DNA of 64,000 bases from Acinetobacter proteolyticus (GCF_000367945.1 NZ_KB849179.1:3267470-3331469), one strand, 5' to 3'; counted from the first letter of the stretch, positions 9,384-19,231 are shown. Notes: generated from the letters alone by a model not told the origin. Made by a program: numbers and translations.

Positions 9384-9398
9384 TTTTATCCGATAAAA
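9384..9398. promoter_or_regulatory. Palindromic candidate operator between kynU and the Lrp-type regulator
   Basis: TTTTATC-C-GATAAAA is a perfect 15-bp palindrome in the 135-bp divergent spacer, 52 bp upstream of kynU. Lrp/AsnC regulators bind such AT-rich palindromes, so this is the best candidate for the KynR-like protein's site. Confidence 0.45.
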
Positions 9399-9467
9399 TC
9401 GGTAGATAAAGTTGAAAATTAGGATATGATTTCAATAATATTTAAATTATTAGAATAATTTCCGAAT

Positions 9468-9920
9468 ATGAATATTGATGCGATTGATCTTAAAATCCTA
9501 AATTTCTTGCAGAACGATGCACGCCTGAGTAATCAGGAATTGGCCGATCTGGTGAATCTTTCCCCCTCTGCCTGTCATCGACGGGTCAAGCTTTTGGAAA
9601 GCAATGGCATTATTGAGAAATACCAAGCTCGGCTCAATTATGAAAAATTAGGCATTAAAATTGAGGCAATAGTTGAAATAAAATTAATTCAACTCACTGA
9701 AAGTGATCATAATTTTTTCTTAAAGCAGATTGAGGACTTTGAAGAAGTTGTGAACGCCTATGTGATTACAGGTGAATCGAATTATGTGCTGCATGTGGCG
9801 ACCAAAGACCTGAATGCGTTTTCACAATTCATTATTAATAAATTGAATAAGATTAAGGGCATTATGAGTATTAATTCTAAGATCATTTTGGATAAGGTGA
9901 TTCAGAAAAAACTGCTTTGA
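9468..9920 (+). CDS. Lrp/AsnC-family regulator, probable KynR
   Basis: The 150-residue protein has an N-terminal helix-turn-helix (IDLKILNFLQNDARLSNQELADLVNLSPSACHRRVK) and a C-terminal effector-binding domain (TGESNYVLHVATKDLNAF). It is transcribed away from kynU across a short spacer with a perfect palindrome. In related bacteria KynR activates the kyn genes in response to kynurenine. That role is inferred from synteny. Confidence 0.85.
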   Translation: MNIDAIDLKILNFLQNDARLSNQELADLVNLSPSACHRRVKLLESNGIIEKYQARLNYEKLGIKIEAIVEIKLIQLTESDHNFFLKQIEDFEEVVNAYVITGESNYVLHVATKDLNAFSQFIINKLNKIKGIMSINSKIILDKVIQKKLL

Positions 9921-10194
9921 TTGTCTATGCGCTATTGAAGCTTGGTCTAAATTTATAATACTTTATTTTAATAATATAAAACACTTAGCCTGTTTTAATT
10001 AAATAAAAATCATTCTCAAATTTGATTTTTTGAAAATAATCTCAATATGACAACCACGATTGAATTCAAGCTGCCGCGATTAATGTAACCAAAAACCTTG
10101 GTTTAAGCGTGGTAGTACGATTTAGAATTCAGGTAAAATTAAGTTCTATTTAAAAATCAATTGAGATCGTTTTTGAAAAGTGCAAGGTGTGTGA

Positions 10195-11916
10195 ATGGGG
10201 CGTAAATTAAAAAGCTCGAAATTACGATCTGAGCAAATTAGCCGTCGCCTCTTTTTCTGCATGATTGTCATTATCTTTTCGATTTTTTATCTTTCCATTC
10301 CTTTAATTATCAATAGTTACCAAGAATATATCAAATCTGATCAGACCTTGACAGAAATTACCTGTCTGCGCGCCTTAGTCAAAACATCCAATAAAATTTC
10401 CAGAGAACGGGCACCTTCCAATAAAGTGATGTCGAGCCAGCCTGAGGTGCTGTTAGAAAATCAAAAGGAATTATTCGAATATCGTAAAATTGTCGATGCG
10501 CAGATTGATGAGACCATTGAGGTATTAACACAACATGGCTTTAGGTTAATTGCTTATGAACTGGAAACAGGTCTAAAAGTTAAATTATCCAAAGCACGCG
10601 GTATTGTCGATGCCTATGCCAATACACCGCATGCAGAGCGAACCTCGAAGCAATACGATCATGCGATTTTATCGATGTTTAGTGTTTGGGATGAAAGCCG
10701 TGAGTTTTTAACTTGGTTATTGGTACGTTCTAATAGTAAAAATAGCAAGATGTCGAATTACTTTACCTCGATTCTGGTGCTCACGGATATGCGTGATCAG
10801 GCAGGACGGGTGGCATCTAATATTATGGCGCCTGTGACCTTTGATGAGAAAATTTCAGATGAAAACCGAGCGCGCTCGTTACAGACTCAACATCAAGCAA
10901 TTTATCTCTGGGAATTAATTGATACGATTCAGCCGGAACAGTCAAAGACGCTTGAATATGTACGCTTGTATCGCCGTGTCAAAACTGAATTTCTAGATAA
11001 AGGCTTGCCGATCGTGGCCAAGTTGCTTGATGAAAGCAAGAATAATCAGGCCTATTTCCTGTCGGGTACAGAACTGACAGAACGAATGGTGGGGAAATTC
11101 ACCACGGTGATGGATTTGCAAAACTATATTCTGGATTACAGTATTCGGGTGGCTGATGAACAGAATAAGTTGGCTAAGCGGCAATTCATATTCACCTTGT
11201 GTATTTCAAGTCTGTCTTTGCTGATCGCCATTTTTACCATGATCTATGCCAAGAGAAGGGTATTTAGTCCATTAATTCATGCCCGTAATATGATTTTACG
11301 ACTCTCGGGGACCTCCGATGAACTTCCTACTGAAAATAAACGCAAAAGCGAATTTTTTTCTTTGTTTGAGGCGATTGATAAACTCAAAGTCATGTTGACG
11401 CAACGTGATCAAATGGAACTGCAACTTAAGCAAATTGCGAATACGGATGTGTTAACTGGAGTCGCTAATCGATTAGCTTTGGATGAATATATTCAAATGT
11501 TGGAATCCAAACCTGAGTCTTTGTCACAGACCTGCGTGATTGCGATTGACATTGATAATTTTAAGTTCGTGAATGATCAGTATGGTCATATTGTTGGGGA
11601 TCAGGTGATTAGTATGATTGCCGATCAACTGAAACATAATGTTCGGGCATCAGATTTAATTGTGCGTTATGGTGGTGATGAGTTTTTGGTGGTGATTGAA
11701 AATATTCAAATGGGTGCCGCCAAAGTTGTCGCAGAAAGTATTCGTTCTGGGATTTTAAAAGAAAAAATTGTGATTCCGAATGTGGCGGAGTCGATTCATG
11801 TGTCGGTCAGTATCGGTGTCGCAATTGGCGCCAAGAGTTGGTTAGAGCTGTTAGAAAAAGCCGATCAGTCGTTGCTTAAAGCGAAGGCGAAAGGGAAGAA
11901 TATTGTAGAGACTTGA
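10195..11916 (+). CDS. Membrane-bound diguanylate cyclase (GGDEF)
   Basis: The protein of 573 residues has one transmembrane helix at about 20-40, a ~280-residue helical periplasmic sensor region, a second helix at about 328-350, and a C-terminal GGDEF domain. The catalytic loop GGDEF is at 493-497 and the product-inhibition site RASD (R484, D487) lies five residues before it, so an active, feedback-inhibited c-di-GMP synthase is expected. No EAL domain is present. The gene is monocistronic and its signal is unknown. Confidence 0.9.
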   Translation: MGRKLKSSKLRSEQISRRLFFCMIVIIFSIFYLSIPLIINSYQEYIKSDQTLTEITCLRALVKTSNKISRERAPSNKVMSSQPEVLLENQKELFEYRKIVDAQIDETIEVLTQHGFRLIAYELETGLKVKLSKARGIVDAYANTPHAERTSKQYDHAILSMFSVWDESREFLTWLLVRSNSKNSKMSNYFTSILVLTDMRDQAGRVASNIMAPVTFDEKISDENRARSLQTQHQAIYLWELIDTIQPEQSKTLEYVRLYRRVKTEFLDKGLPIVAKLLDESKNNQAYFLSGTELTERMVGKFTTVMDLQNYILDYSIRVADEQNKLAKRQFIFTLCISSLSLLIAIFTMIYAKRRVFSPLIHARNMILRLSGTSDELPTENKRKSEFFSLFEAIDKLKVMLTQRDQMELQLKQIANTDVLTGVANRLALDEYIQMLESKPESLSQTCVIAIDIDNFKFVNDQYGHIVGDQVISMIADQLKHNVRASDLIVRYGGDEFLVVIENIQMGAAKVVAESIRSGILKEKIVIPNVAESIHVSVSIGVAIGAKSWLELLEKADQSLLKAKAKGKNIVET

Positions 11917-11972
11917 TGGGTTATAGGAAAAGAAGCTGGAATTATTCTAGAGTGTTTAATCTAGAAGCAAAA

Positions 11973-12000
11973 CAGGATTAAGTGGCTGTGCTTAATCCTG
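11973..12000. terminator. Hairpin between diguanylate cyclase and uvrA
   Basis: CAGGATTAAG / CTTAATCCTG is a perfect 10-bp stem. A TTTT run follows it only on the minus strand, so it mainly fits termination of uvrA. It may also slow the converging plus-strand transcript. Confidence 0.5.
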
Positions 12001-12033
12001 CTTGAGAGCGTTAAAATTTATTGAATGGGAGTA

Positions 12034-14865
12034 TTATTTCAACATCGGTTTTAAGAAACGACCGGTATGTGAAATTTCAACTTGCGCCACTTGTTCTGGT
12101 GTTCCTTCAGCAATAATCTGACCACCACCCGAACCACCTTCAGGGCCAAGATCAATCACCCAGTCCGCAGTCTTGATCACATCCAGATTATGCTCAATCA
12201 CCACAATGGTATTGCCCTTATTGCGTAGCTCATACAAAATGTCGAGTAACTTGGCAATATCATGGAAATGCAGACCTGTGGTCGGTTCATCCAGAATATA
12301 TAAGGTTCGACCTGTATCGCGTTTTGCCAATTCACGTGCCAGTTTGACCCGTTGTGCTTCACCACCTGAAAGCGTGGTTGCTGCTTGTCCTAAACGAATA
12401 TAGCCGAGCCCGACTTGGGTTAAGGTATCTAAACGGCGATGAATCACCGGAATCGCACTAAAGAATTCAGCGGCATCTTCAACTGTCATTTCCAAGACAT
12501 CAGAAATATTTTTGCCTTTATAGCCGACTTCTAAAGTTTCACGGTTATAACGTTTGCCATGGCAGGCATCACATGGCACATACATATCCGGCAGGAAGTG
12601 CATCGCCACTTTGATCATGCCATCGCCTTCACAGGCTTCACAACGGCCACCTTTTACGTTAAACGAGAAACGACCTGCACTATAACCACGCGCTTTGGCT
12701 TCTGGGGTTTGCGCGAATAACTCACGAATTGGTGTGAATAAACCCGTATAGGTTGCAGGGTTGGAACGAGGGGTACGCCCAATTGGACTTTGGTCAATAT
12801 CGACCACTTTATCCAAATGCTGTAAGCCATCAATCGAGTCAAACTTTTCCGCAGTCAGGGTCGTCGCACCATTCAGTTGAGTCGCAGCCAAAGGCAATAA
12901 GGTACGGTTAATCAGCGTTGATTTACCTGAACCTGAAACCCCTGTGACACAGGTCATGATGCCCAATGGGATAGTCAAATCCACATTCTGTAAGTTATGT
13001 CCGCTGGCACCAGAGAGCTTGATGACTTCATCTGGGCGCGGTGAGATGGTACGTTGTTTCGGTACTTCAATTTTGCGCTTGCCTGATAGATATTGACCTG
13101 TGAGTGAGTCTGCATGATTGGCCAACTCATCATAAGTGCCTTCAGCAATCACCGCACCGCCATGAATCCCCGCACCTGGTCCGATATCAATAATATGGTC
13201 AGCGGCACGAATCGCATCTTCATCGTGCTCAACCACCAGTACGGTATTACCTAAATCGCGTAGGCGAATGAGGGTTTGTAGCAAGCGATCATTATCACGT
13301 TGATGTAGACCAATCGAAGGTTCATCCAGCACATACATCACGCCCATCAAGCCCGCACCAATTTGTGAGGCCAGACGGATACGTTGTGCTTCACCCCCTG
13401 AAAGGGTTTCAGCTGAACGTGCCAAGCTGAGATAATTCAGGCCAACGCTGACCAAGAAGTGTAAGCGTTCACGAATCTCTTTAAAGATTTTATCGGCGAT
13501 TTCGCCTTTAGCCCCTTCAAGGTTCAGGTCTTGATAATAATTTTCCGCATCACCAATCGACATTTTAGTGATCTGTGCAATGGTCTTGTCTTTGACCCGC
13601 ACATGGCGAGAAATTTCATTGAGACGTGAACCACCGCAAGCATCACAGGCTGCATTCGACAGATATTGCGCCAGATCATCACGTACATAATTCGATTCCG
13701 TCTCACGGTAACGGCGTTCCAAATGCGGCAAAATCCCTTCAAAGGCTTGCACACGGCTGTGCTTACGGCCGCGTTCATCGATATAACTCAGATCGATTTT
13801 CTCTTTACCTGAGCCTTGTAAGAATTTCTTTTGTGTATCTTTATCCAGTGTGTTCCATGGTTGATCGAGGTCAATATTGAAATGATCAGCCACTTTTTGC
13901 AGCATGGTGTAGTAATACGGACGCTGTCTATCCCAGCCACGAATCGCCCCTTGGCTGATGGACACCTCTGGATTCGGAATCAGTTTATCAGCACTGAAAT
14001 GGCTACGCGTTCCCAAGCCATCGCAGACAGGGCAGGCGCCGAATGGGTTGTTGAATGAGAACAGGCGTGGTTCAAGTTCAGCCACGGCACGATCACATTC
14101 AGGGCAGGAGTGTTTAGCTGAAAACACACGTTCAGGATGTTCGCCATTCATCCATGATAAAACTGCAATATCGCCGCCTAGACGCAATGCAGTTTCAAAG
14201 GATTCTGCAATACGGTTCCCCAGATCATCACGCACTTTAAAACGATCGACCACCACTTCAATGGTGTGTTTTTTCTTTTTGTCCAGTTCAGGCGGGGTAT
14301 CAATATCAATAATTTCACCATCGACACGGGCACGCACAAAACCTTGACCTTGTAGCTGTTCAAACAGTTGGGTGTATTCACCTTTACGCTCACGGACTAC
14401 AGGGGCGAGCAACATCAGTGCAGTGCCTTCTTCAAGGCTTTTGACTGCATCGACCATTTCTGAAATGGTTTGTGCCACCATCGGCAAATCATGTTCAGGG
14501 CAGTAGGGTGTACCTACGCGCGCATAGAGCAAACGTAAATAGTCATAAATTTCGGTAATGGTACCCACGGTTGAACGTGGGTTATGGCTGGTCGACTTTT
14601 GCTCAATCGCAATTGCAGGGGATAAACCTTCAATCGAATCGACTTCTGGTTTTTCCATTTGCGAAAGGAATTGACGCGCATAAGCGGAAAGTGATTCGAC
14701 ATAACGACGTTGACCTTCGGCATACAAGGTATCAAAGGCCAAGGATGATTTACCTGAGCCAGAAAGTCCCGTAATCACCACAAACTTGTCACGTGGAATA
14801 TCGAGTGACACATTTTTTAAATTATGGGTACGTGCGCCTCGAATACGGATATGACTTTGACTCAT
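12034..14865 (-). CDS. uvrA: Excinuclease ABC subunit A
   Basis: This 943-residue DNA-damage sensor of nucleotide excision repair contains two ABC ATPase modules: Walker A GLSGSGKSS near the N-terminus and GVSGSGKST in the second half. Two LSGGEAQR signatures, zinc-finger cysteines (CPVCDG; CEACEGDG; CDACHGKR) and the insertion domain ERRYRETESNYVRDDL are also present. The length matches UvrA. It acts in the cytosol with UvrB. No recognisable SOS box was found in the 240-bp spacer upstream; Acinetobacter lacks classical LexA. Confidence 0.98.
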   Translation of the reverse strand: MSQSHIRIRGARTHNLKNVSLDIPRDKFVVITGLSGSGKSSLAFDTLYAEGQRRYVESLSAYARQFLSQMEKPEVDSIEGLSPAIAIEQKSTSHNPRSTVGTITEIYDYLRLLYARVGTPYCPEHDLPMVAQTISEMVDAVKSLEEGTALMLLAPVVRERKGEYTQLFEQLQGQGFVRARVDGEIIDIDTPPELDKKKKHTIEVVVDRFKVRDDLGNRIAESFETALRLGGDIAVLSWMNGEHPERVFSAKHSCPECDRAVAELEPRLFSFNNPFGACPVCDGLGTRSHFSADKLIPNPEVSISQGAIRGWDRQRPYYYTMLQKVADHFNIDLDQPWNTLDKDTQKKFLQGSGKEKIDLSYIDERGRKHSRVQAFEGILPHLERRYRETESNYVRDDLAQYLSNAACDACGGSRLNEISRHVRVKDKTIAQITKMSIGDAENYYQDLNLEGAKGEIADKIFKEIRERLHFLVSVGLNYLSLARSAETLSGGEAQRIRLASQIGAGLMGVMYVLDEPSIGLHQRDNDRLLQTLIRLRDLGNTVLVVEHDEDAIRAADHIIDIGPGAGIHGGAVIAEGTYDELANHADSLTGQYLSGKRKIEVPKQRTISPRPDEVIKLSGASGHNLQNVDLTIPLGIMTCVTGVSGSGKSTLINRTLLPLAATQLNGATTLTAEKFDSIDGLQHLDKVVDIDQSPIGRTPRSNPATYTGLFTPIRELFAQTPEAKARGYSAGRFSFNVKGGRCEACEGDGMIKVAMHFLPDMYVPCDACHGKRYNRETLEVGYKGKNISDVLEMTVEDAAEFFSAIPVIHRRLDTLTQVGLGYIRLGQAATTLSGGEAQRVKLARELAKRDTGRTLYILDEPTTGLHFHDIAKLLDILYELRNKGNTIVVIEHNLDVIKTADWVIDLGPEGGSGGGQIIAEGTPEQVAQVEISHTGRFLKPMLK

Positions 14866-15073
14866 AAATACATCTCAATAAGCTGAATATGAAAACGTGT
14901 ATATGATAGCGATTTAAAATCGTTCAAGTGGTATAAAAATAATTAAAACGACAAATTGTGACGGTTAATGAACTGGTTCACATTTATCGCACGCTAAGCG
15001 CCTAGTATTTTTAGCATTCAATGCCTCAGATTACCATGTAAAAATTGATCACTTATTAAAATAGATATTTTAC

Positions 15074-15091
15074 TATACGACTGGTCTAATA
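15074..15091. promoter_or_regulatory. Candidate TetR operator
   Basis: The inverted GAC-TG-GTC core at 15079-15086 lies about 18 bp before the TetR start, inside the likely promoter. Sites of this kind, with a GACTGGTC centre, are bound by NemR/AcuR-like TetR proteins. Symmetry outside the core is weak. Confidence 0.35.
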
Positions 15092-15103
15092 TTAATTTAT
15101 AGT

Positions 15104-15712
15104 ATGCCTATGAAACGATCAAATAAAAGTGAAGCTACGCGACAACATATTCTCGATACCAGTTTTGAATTGGTATTACGTAAAGGTTTTGTCGGTGTTG
15201 GCTTGCAAGAGATTCTCAAGGCCTGTGATGTCCCGAAAGGGTCGTTCTACCATTATTTTGCTTCTAAAGAGGCATTTGGCTGTGCCTTGCTGGAACAATA
15301 TATGGCGGATTATAAAGTCCGTGTCGAGCAGCTTTGGCAACAGACTGAACAAAGTGCTTATGCGCGTTTGATGGCGTTATGGCAGGCGTGGATCGATGAT
15401 CCTGTGTATGGCAGTTGGGCAGAGAATTGTCTGATTGTGAAATTGGCCGCAGAGGTTGCGGATTTATCTGAAGACATGCGCCAAATTCTCAACCTTGGTG
15501 TGCATCGATTGACACAACGCGTGGCGTTGTTACTGCAAGAAGGGCAACAACAAGGCTCAATTCCTACCCATCTTGACCCACTCAAAACCGCCCAAGTGAT
15601 GTATCAACTGTGGTTAGGAGCTGCCTTGATGACCAAGTTGGCCCAAGACAAAGCACCCTTACATTTAGCCTTAGAAACCACTCAACAACTGCTCCAACCG
15701 ATTAAGGAATAA
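15104..15712 (+). CDS. TetR/AcrR-family repressor (NemR/AcuR-like)
   Basis: The 202-residue regulator has an N-terminal TetR helix-turn-helix with GLQEILKACDVPKGSFYHYF (about 33-52), the form found in repressors that sense electrophiles or quinones. The C-terminal ligand domain is helical. The gene is followed 3 bp later by an MDR-family reductase and then by a DUF1304 gene, so it most likely autoregulates a small detoxification operon. Confidence 0.88.
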   Translation: MPMKRSNKSEATRQHILDTSFELVLRKGFVGVGLQEILKACDVPKGSFYHYFASKEAFGCALLEQYMADYKVRVEQLWQQTEQSAYARLMALWQAWIDDPVYGSWAENCLIVKLAAEVADLSEDMRQILNLGVHRLTQRVALLLQEGQQQGSIPTHLDPLKTAQVMYQLWLGAALMTKLAQDKAPLHLALETTQQLLQPIKE

Positions 15713-15715
15713 AAC

Positions 15716-16699
15716 ATGCAAAGTATTATCCATCACAGTTTTGGTGAACCCGTCGATGTGTTGCAGTTGGGTGATATGCCTCAGCCTGAGCCGAAAGCAG
15801 GTGAAGTTCGTATCAAGATGATTATGTCTCCAATCCATAATCACGATGTTTGGACTGTACGTGGTAGCTATGGTTATAAGCCAACCTTGCCTGCGATTGG
15901 GGGCAGCGAAGCGGTGGGTATCGTCGATGCAGTGGGTGAAGGTGTTGATGCAAATAAATTAGGACAGCGTGTTGCGGTCGCGGGGGTACATGGCAGTTGG
16001 GCGGAATATTTTATCGCGCCGGCAGCCAGTATTATTGCTTTAAATGACGCAATTGATGACCAGACCGCCGCACAACTAATCGGGATGCCGATCAGTGCGC
16101 TGATGCTCCTCGATTTTGTCAACGTACAAGCAGGTCAATGGTTGATTCAAAATACCGCAAATGGTGCGGTAGGGAAAACCGTCGCCATGATTGCTCAAGC
16201 GCGTGGACTGCAAGTGATTCATCTGGTTCGTCGTACTGATGCAATTGCAGAAATGCAGGCCTTAGGGATTCAGCACGTGGTGGCGACAAATCAGTCAGAT
16301 TGGAAGCAACAAGTCAAAGCGCTTCATGCAGATCAGCCATTAATCGCTGGGGTGGATTCAATTGGCGGCAGTGCCAGCGGGGAAATGTTGAATTTACTCA
16401 GTGAAAATAGCCTATTGGTGTCATTTGGCAGTATGACTGGCGAGACCATGCAGATCTCATCGGGTGATCTGATTTTTAAACAAGCCACGGTTAAGGGATT
16501 CTGGGCTAGTGTGGTCAATAAAGAAATGTCAGTGGAACGTAAAAAGGCTTTGTTTGTAGAACTGATTACATTAGCAACACAGAAAAAACTGATTTTGCCA
16601 GTTGAAGGAGTATTCAGTTTTGACCAGATTAATACTGCTGCGTTGAAAGCAACTCAAGGCGCGCGTCAAGGTAAAGTGTTGTTAACACCATCAGTCTAA
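15716..16699 (+). CDS. Zinc-independent MDR-family oxidoreductase (enoyl/quinone reductase-like)
   Basis: The protein of 327 residues has the GroES-like N-terminal domain of medium-chain dehydrogenases and an NAD(P) Rossmann domain (WLIQNTANGAVGKTVAMIAQARG, about 141-163). It lacks the cysteine/histidine zinc ligands of alcohol dehydrogenases. The NTANGAVG loop and MPISALMLLDFV resemble mitochondrial-type 2-enoyl reductases (MECR/Etr1). The likely role is NADPH-dependent reduction of an electrophilic enal, enone or quinone, released from repression by the TetR gene 3 bp upstream. Confidence 0.82.
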   Translation: MQSIIHHSFGEPVDVLQLGDMPQPEPKAGEVRIKMIMSPIHNHDVWTVRGSYGYKPTLPAIGGSEAVGIVDAVGEGVDANKLGQRVAVAGVHGSWAEYFIAPAASIIALNDAIDDQTAAQLIGMPISALMLLDFVNVQAGQWLIQNTANGAVGKTVAMIAQARGLQVIHLVRRTDAIAEMQALGIQHVVATNQSDWKQQVKALHADQPLIAGVDSIGGSASGEMLNLLSENSLLVSFGSMTGETMQISSGDLIFKQATVKGFWASVVNKEMSVERKKALFVELITLATQKKLILPVEGVFSFDQINTAALKATQGARQGKVLLTPSV

Positions 16700-16764
16700 A
16701 CATATTGGGTCAGTTTTGTGACTGAACCAATTAAATTCAAACACAATAAAAAGGAAAAAATCGC

Positions 16765-17118
16765 ATGTTGGGACAAGTATTGATCGGGTTAATTGCAGTA
16801 TTGCACGTTTATATCTTGGTGCTGGAAATGTTTTTGTGGGACAAGCCCTATGGTTTAAAAGCCTTTGGCAATAGTCTGGAAAAAGCACAACTGACCAAAG
16901 TGTTGGCACAAAATCAGGGACTGTATAATGGTTTCCTTGCCGCAGGTTTATTTTGGTCATTACTGGCACCAGCGACTTATGCCATTGCGATTGCCAATTT
17001 CTTTTTAGCTTGTGTGCTGATTGCAGGGATTTATGGCGGTCTGACCGCGAGTAAAAAGATTATTTATATTCAGGCAATTCCAGCATTGATTGCTTTAATT
17101 GTGGTGAATGTTTTTTAA
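16765..17118 (+). CDS. DUF1304 membrane protein
   Basis: The 117-residue integral membrane protein has four predicted helices. It carries the DUF1304 pattern HVYILVLEMFLWDKP near the N-terminus and QNQGLYNGFLAAGL in the middle. The function of the family is unknown. It is co-directional with the MDR reductase 65 bp upstream and probably in the same transcript. Confidence 0.85.
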   Translation: MLGQVLIGLIAVLHVYILVLEMFLWDKPYGLKAFGNSLEKAQLTKVLAQNQGLYNGFLAAGLFWSLLAPATYAIAIANFFLACVLIAGIYGGLTASKKIIYIQAIPALIALIVVNVF

Positions 17119-17189
17119 TCGAAAAATTGATATAGGCATTTGAGCCTATTTATGTTTTAATGCGCTCAGTTTGAGATGAGCCTCATACA

Positions 17190-17212
17190 GTATATCGGAC
17201 GATACGATATAC
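17190..17212. repeat. Short perfect inverted repeat
   Basis: GTATATCG and CGATATAC flank GACGATA. It lies just before the terminator of the DUF1304 transcript. It could be an RNA hairpin or a protein site; nothing decides between these. Confidence 0.4.
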
Positions 17213-17216
17213 GACT

Positions 17217-17240
17217 AAGCCCCTTAATTGGGGCTTTTTT
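17217..17240 (+). terminator. Rho-independent terminator of the TetR/MDR/DUF1304 unit
   Basis: AAGCCCC / GGGGCTT around TTAATT is followed by a T-run. It lies just beyond the tenA stop side and separates the convergent units. Confidence 0.85.
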
Positions 17241-17274
17241 ATGTCTGGAGAAAATACGACGCAGGGTTGGGCGC

Positions 17275-17949
17275 TTAGGCTTGATCGAGTCCTAACCATT
17301 GGCGTTGCTGATAAGCACTGTCCCAGAATAACCACTCCAGTTTTGCCCCCATGCTATAGGCTGCATGCATTTTGGCTAAGGTATCTTCATCACAACGGGC
17401 TGCCACTTTATCAACCGTCGCAATCACATTACGTACCGCGGTATTAAATTCCTCTCCTGCATAGGTATCGATCCATGCTTGGTAAGGATTGTTGGCAACC
17501 GATTGGCTGACGATATCTTTACCCACTTCGGCATAAATCCAGAAACAGGGCAGTAAGGCCGCCAAAATCACAGGATAGCTTTCTGACCATGCGGTTGCCG
17601 TCAAGAATGAGGTGTAATGATGACAGGCCAAAGTCAGCGGTGTGCTTTCAAACTCGGTTTTGCTGATCTCAAATTCCTGCATAAAGTCACTGTGCAAGCT
17701 GCGTTCCACAATAATGGCGATTTTTGCTGCTTCAGAAAATTGAATCACATCATCAGCTTCATAAGCCTTTGCGGCAGCAACCGCTAAGGCACGACCATAG
17801 GCCAATAAGTAATGCGCATCTTGAATCACATAATGACAAAAAGCTGTACGGTCGAGTGTGCCTGCTGCAAGTTCCTGATTAAACGGAAGCGCTAATATTT
17901 TTTGATATAAATCTTGATTACGTTGCCAAACATCTTGAGAAAACGTCAT
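17275..17949 (-). CDS. tenA: Aminopyrimidine aminohydrolase / thiaminase II
   Basis: The 224-residue helical TenA protein salvages thiamine pyrimidine breakdown products. The catalytic positions known from Bacillus subtilis are all in register: D44 (VIQDAHYL), the nucleophile C135 (LLPCFWIYAEVG) and E205 (LEWLFWDSAY). It lies alone, divergent from the DUF475 gene. I looked for a TPP riboswitch in the upstream spacer and found none. Confidence 0.92.
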   Translation of the reverse strand: MTFSQDVWQRNQDLYQKILALPFNQELAAGTLDRTAFCHYVIQDAHYLLAYGRALAVAAAKAYEADDVIQFSEAAKIAIIVERSLHSDFMQEFEISKTEFESTPLTLACHHYTSFLTATAWSESYPVILAALLPCFWIYAEVGKDIVSQSVANNPYQAWIDTYAGEEFNTAVRNVIATVDKVAARCDEDTLAKMHAAYSMGAKLEWLFWDSAYQQRQWLGLDQA

Positions 17950-18120
17950 GGAATGAACCTATTAAAGTACATATAAAAGAAATCTTTCAGCACTATAGCA
18001 GAGTCTGGTTGGGATGGTTTTCTTTGCCAAACAAGTGCAACAATCTTTTCTGTTTTTGGGTCAAAACTCGCCTACAATAAGCACATTTTTATCACTCTAC
18101 ATTTGGATAAAAGGCTGCTC

Positions 18121-19203
18121 ATGAAGCATTTCCGTTTCTCAATATTTTTTACGATTGTGTGTTTAGCACTTTCGGCCTACTGGGGCTATACGCACGGCCC
18201 TGAAGCGGGTGTTGCCACCATGCTAAAAGCACTGACCATTACTGCCATTCTAGCGGTGATGGAAGTATCTCTTTCTTTCGACAATGCGGTGGTGAATGCC
18301 TCAGTACTGCGTGGTTGGGATCATTTCTGGAAAATGATCTTCTTGACCGTCGGTATCCTGATTGCCGTATTTGGGATGCGTTTAATCTTCCCTGTGGTGA
18401 TTGTCGCGGTAACCGCGGACATGGGTATGGTTGAAGTCGCCAAAATGGCCCTGAATGATCCAAAAACCTATTCAGAACGCTTAATGGCCCATCATGCTGA
18501 AATTTCAGCCTTTGGGGGTACCTTCTTATTGATGGTGTTCCTCAACTTCTTCTTTGACGATGGTAAAGAAACCCATTGGTTTAAATGGTTGGAAGCGAAA
18601 TTAGCCCATTTGGCCAACGTGCCTGCCATGTCGGTGTTCTTGGCTTTGATCGCGATGATTATTATGGCGGCGAATGTCGATGAGTCTGCTCGTTTGGCTG
18701 TGACCATGGCAGGAATCTGGGGCATCGTGGTGTATATCGGGGTACAGGTCTTGAGTCATTTACTGGGTGGTGAGCCTGAGATTGATGAAAATGGCAATGC
18801 CATAGGCCATGACTCAAGTGGCGCAGCTTCGGGTGTGGTAAAAGCCGGTTTTGGTGGTTTCCTCTACCTTGAAGTACTTGATGCATCCTTCAGCTTTGAC
18901 GGTGTGATTGGTGCATTTGCGATTACCAGTGATGTGGTAATCATCATGCTGGGTCTAGCGATCGGTGCAATCTTTGTCCGTTCAATGACTATTTACTTGG
19001 TCGAAAAGGGCACTTTGGATGCATATATTTATTTAGAGCATGGCGCACACTATGCGATTGGTGCACTGGCATTCATCATGATTGCCAGCGGTACTGGCTT
19101 ACATGTGCCTGAAGTGGTCACAGGTTTGATCGGCGTGGCCTTTATTGTGTGGGCGGTGTTGGCCTCGATTCAATATAGCAAGCGAGAACAGCAAGCTTCT
19201 TAA
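18121..19203 (+). CDS. DUF475 / TerC-like integral membrane protein
   Basis: The 360-residue protein has about nine membrane helices and two repeated acidic signatures, SFDNAVVNASVL and SFDGVIGAFAIT, that mark the TerC/DUF475 families. Members are proposed to move metal ions such as manganese across the inner membrane. The start is taken as ATG 18121, preceded by AAAAGG; a TTG 18 bp upstream is less likely. The substrate is not known. Confidence 0.85.
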   Translation: MKHFRFSIFFTIVCLALSAYWGYTHGPEAGVATMLKALTITAILAVMEVSLSFDNAVVNASVLRGWDHFWKMIFLTVGILIAVFGMRLIFPVVIVAVTADMGMVEVAKMALNDPKTYSERLMAHHAEISAFGGTFLLMVFLNFFFDDGKETHWFKWLEAKLAHLANVPAMSVFLALIAMIIMAANVDESARLAVTMAGIWGIVVYIGVQVLSHLLGGEPEIDENGNAIGHDSSGAASGVVKAGFGGFLYLEVLDASFSFDGVIGAFAITSDVVIIMLGLAIGAIFVRSMTIYLVEKGTLDAYIYLEHGAHYAIGALAFIMIASGTGLHVPEVVTGLIGVAFIVWAVLASIQYSKREQQAS

Positions 19204-19231
19204 GCTTGTTTTCAGCTTGATCAGCTAGTGT

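Noticed and set aside
14940..15100. SOS-type operator for uvrA
   Set aside because: No LexA-like or UmuDAb-like palindrome was recognised upstream of uvrA.
17950..18120. TPP riboswitch upstream of tenA
   Set aside because: The conserved thi-box elements such as CTGAGA were not found on the minus strand in this spacer.
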